9,161 bases of DNA from Terriglobales bacterium (GTDB lineage: Bacteria; Acidobacteriota; Terriglobia; Terriglobales; Acidobacteriaceae). The position numbers and the translations under genes were made by a program. Below the pieces are notes generated by a model that was given only the letters and a program-made list of their open reading frames with translations, was not told the origin of the DNA and made no database searches. The stretch lies in the NCBI GenBank assembly GCA_015655365.1, contig JAATFE010000382.1, positions 1 to 9,161 of the forward strand. The letters run 5' to 3'. Shown in pieces: positions 8,689-9,161 of the stretch; position 1 is the stretch's first letter; every line of letters begins with the position of its first letter.

Positions 8689-8897
8689 GTGCCACGCGCC
8701 TCCGCGGCGGCCACCAAGGTGGTGACCGAGGCGGAGAAGGACGGCACGATCCAACGGCAGGCAAGCCGATCGTCCAGTTCCTCCGCTTTCACACCGGGAA
8801 GCAGGGGGATGGGATTCTGCTGCTGCGCTACGTCCGCTCCTGGGAGAAGCCTGCGCCCGGCGAAACGCAGTTCGACCTGCGCGTGGTGGTCGAGTAA
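8689..8897 (+). pseudogene. Remnant of a chagasin-family (I42) cysteine protease inhibitor
   Basis: Two pieces in different frames resemble the ends of the chagasin family. From 8689, one frame reads ASAAATKVVTEAEKDGTIQ, like the start of a mature secreted inhibitor after its signal peptide. From about 8757 another frame reads GKPIVQFLRFHTGKQGDG and then ILLLRYVRSWEKPAPGETQF, ending DLRVVVE with TAA at 8895-8897. The second piece fits the family's C-terminal pattern: a strand with hydrophobic-F-R-F, Gly, Leu/Tyr, then R-x-W-E and a final valine-rich strand. The middle of the domain, including the NPTTGY-type binding loop, is missing and the frame changes at the junction. No signal peptide or start is visible upstream, where the terminator lies. 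The likely reading is a deletion and frameshift remnant. The family call is by eye and moderately sure. Confidence 0.5.
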
Positions 8898-8958
8898 GCT
8901 GCTCAGGGTTCCGGGGCGGTGCAGTTGGCGCCACTGTGCAACCATCGTGCGAAGCGCT

Positions 8959-8964
8959 TACAAT
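8959..8964 (+). promoter_or_regulatory. -10-like box just before a probable leaderless start
   Basis: TACAAT matches five of six positions of the -10 consensus TATAAT and ends five bases before the ATG at 8970, so transcription would begin at or within a base of the start codon. No convincing -35 is seen at the expected spacing, and no Shine-Dalgarno sequence precedes the ATG. Confidence 0.4.
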
Positions 8965-8969
8965 TCACG

Positions 8970-9161
8970 ATGATGATGGCCAAGAACAAGCAAACCACGT
9001 TTGAAGTTGCCTGTCCCGATTGCGGGTCGATGCTCAAGATCGACGCAGCCACCGGCCTGGTGCTGAGTCACACGCCAACGCCGCGCAAGCGCATGTTTGA
9101 GGACCTGGAAACGGCGGCCCAGGCCATGCGGGAGCAGGAAGACCGCAAGGAGTCGCTTTTC
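8970..9161 (+). CDS. Small protein with a CPxCG zinc-ribbon-like motif (3'-truncated)
   Basis: Sixty-four residues are visible before the window ends, with no stop reached. The frame opens with three ATG codons in a row (8970, 8973, 8976); the first is chosen because it lies next to the -10-like box. The motif VACPDCGSML (residues 13-22) provides one Cys-x-x-Cys pair typical of half a zinc ribbon. The second pair, if there is one, is not in the visible part. The rest is charged and probably helical (RKRMFEDLETAAQAMREQED), without membrane segments. Function is unknown. It is separated from the ATP synthase operon by a terminator, so it belongs to another transcription unit. Coding potential is supported by codon use and composition; the family is not identified. 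Confidence 0.65.
   Translation, partial: MMMAKNKQTTFEVACPDCGSMLKIDAATGLVLSHTPTPRKRMFEDLETAAQAMREQEDRKESLF

Larger units (their letters stand above)
8590..8969 (+). other. Intergenic region after the operon
   Basis: About 380 bases without an intact gene. The stretch contains the operon terminator, a decayed chagasin-like gene (8689-8897), and a 72-nt segment before the last gene that carries a TACAAT -10-like box. Nothing else was recognised. Confidence 0.6.

Overview
The window is a bacterial chromosome segment carrying the F-type ATP synthase operon for subunits b, b', delta, alpha, gamma, beta and epsilon. High-GC codon use, two b-type subunits (the second with an apparent signal peptide), an upstream S10 serine carboxypeptidase and structured intergenic repeats together suggest an Acidobacteriota-like organism. 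That assignment is inference, since no rRNA or taxon-specific marker is present.

Layout, all on the + strand. Positions 1-1383 hold the 3' part of a secreted-type S10 carboxypeptidase, cut by the window edge. Positions 1384-1909 are a long gene-free stretch with hairpins, a possible CRP-like palindrome and a good sigma70-type promoter (TTGACT, 17 nt, TACAAA with an extended -10 TG) feeding the operon. The genes follow: b at 1910-2368, b' at 2365-3120 (TTG start overlapping the b stop), delta at 3121-3663, alpha at 3842-5374, gamma at 5534-6604, beta at 6623-8064 (one-base frameshift near 7580), epsilon at 8167-8589. A strong intrinsic terminator (8621-8654) closes the operon. After it come a decayed chagasin-like (I42) protease inhibitor and the start of a small zinc-ribbon-like protein, probably translated without a leader, cut by the right edge.

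The products form the F1 head (alpha3 beta3 gamma delta epsilon) and the b/b' peripheral stalk. The membrane a and c subunits (atpB, atpE) are absent: the gene upstream of b is an unrelated peptidase, so the a/c genes must lie elsewhere.

The most unusual structure is a family of three large intergenic hairpins, at delta|alpha, alpha|gamma and beta|epsilon. Each arm is built of five 7-nt units anchored by CAG (left arm) or CTG (right arm), and the anchors pair in register across all five heptads. Two copies use CAGYTRA-type heptads and one uses CAGRGRT-type heptads, yet the architecture is the same. The right arms end just before the Shine-Dalgarno sequence of the next gene, and the first array supplies the last codons and stop codon of the delta gene. 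Other points worth attention are the beta-subunit frameshift, two insertions in gamma, and a small hairpin that masks the epsilon ribosome binding site.
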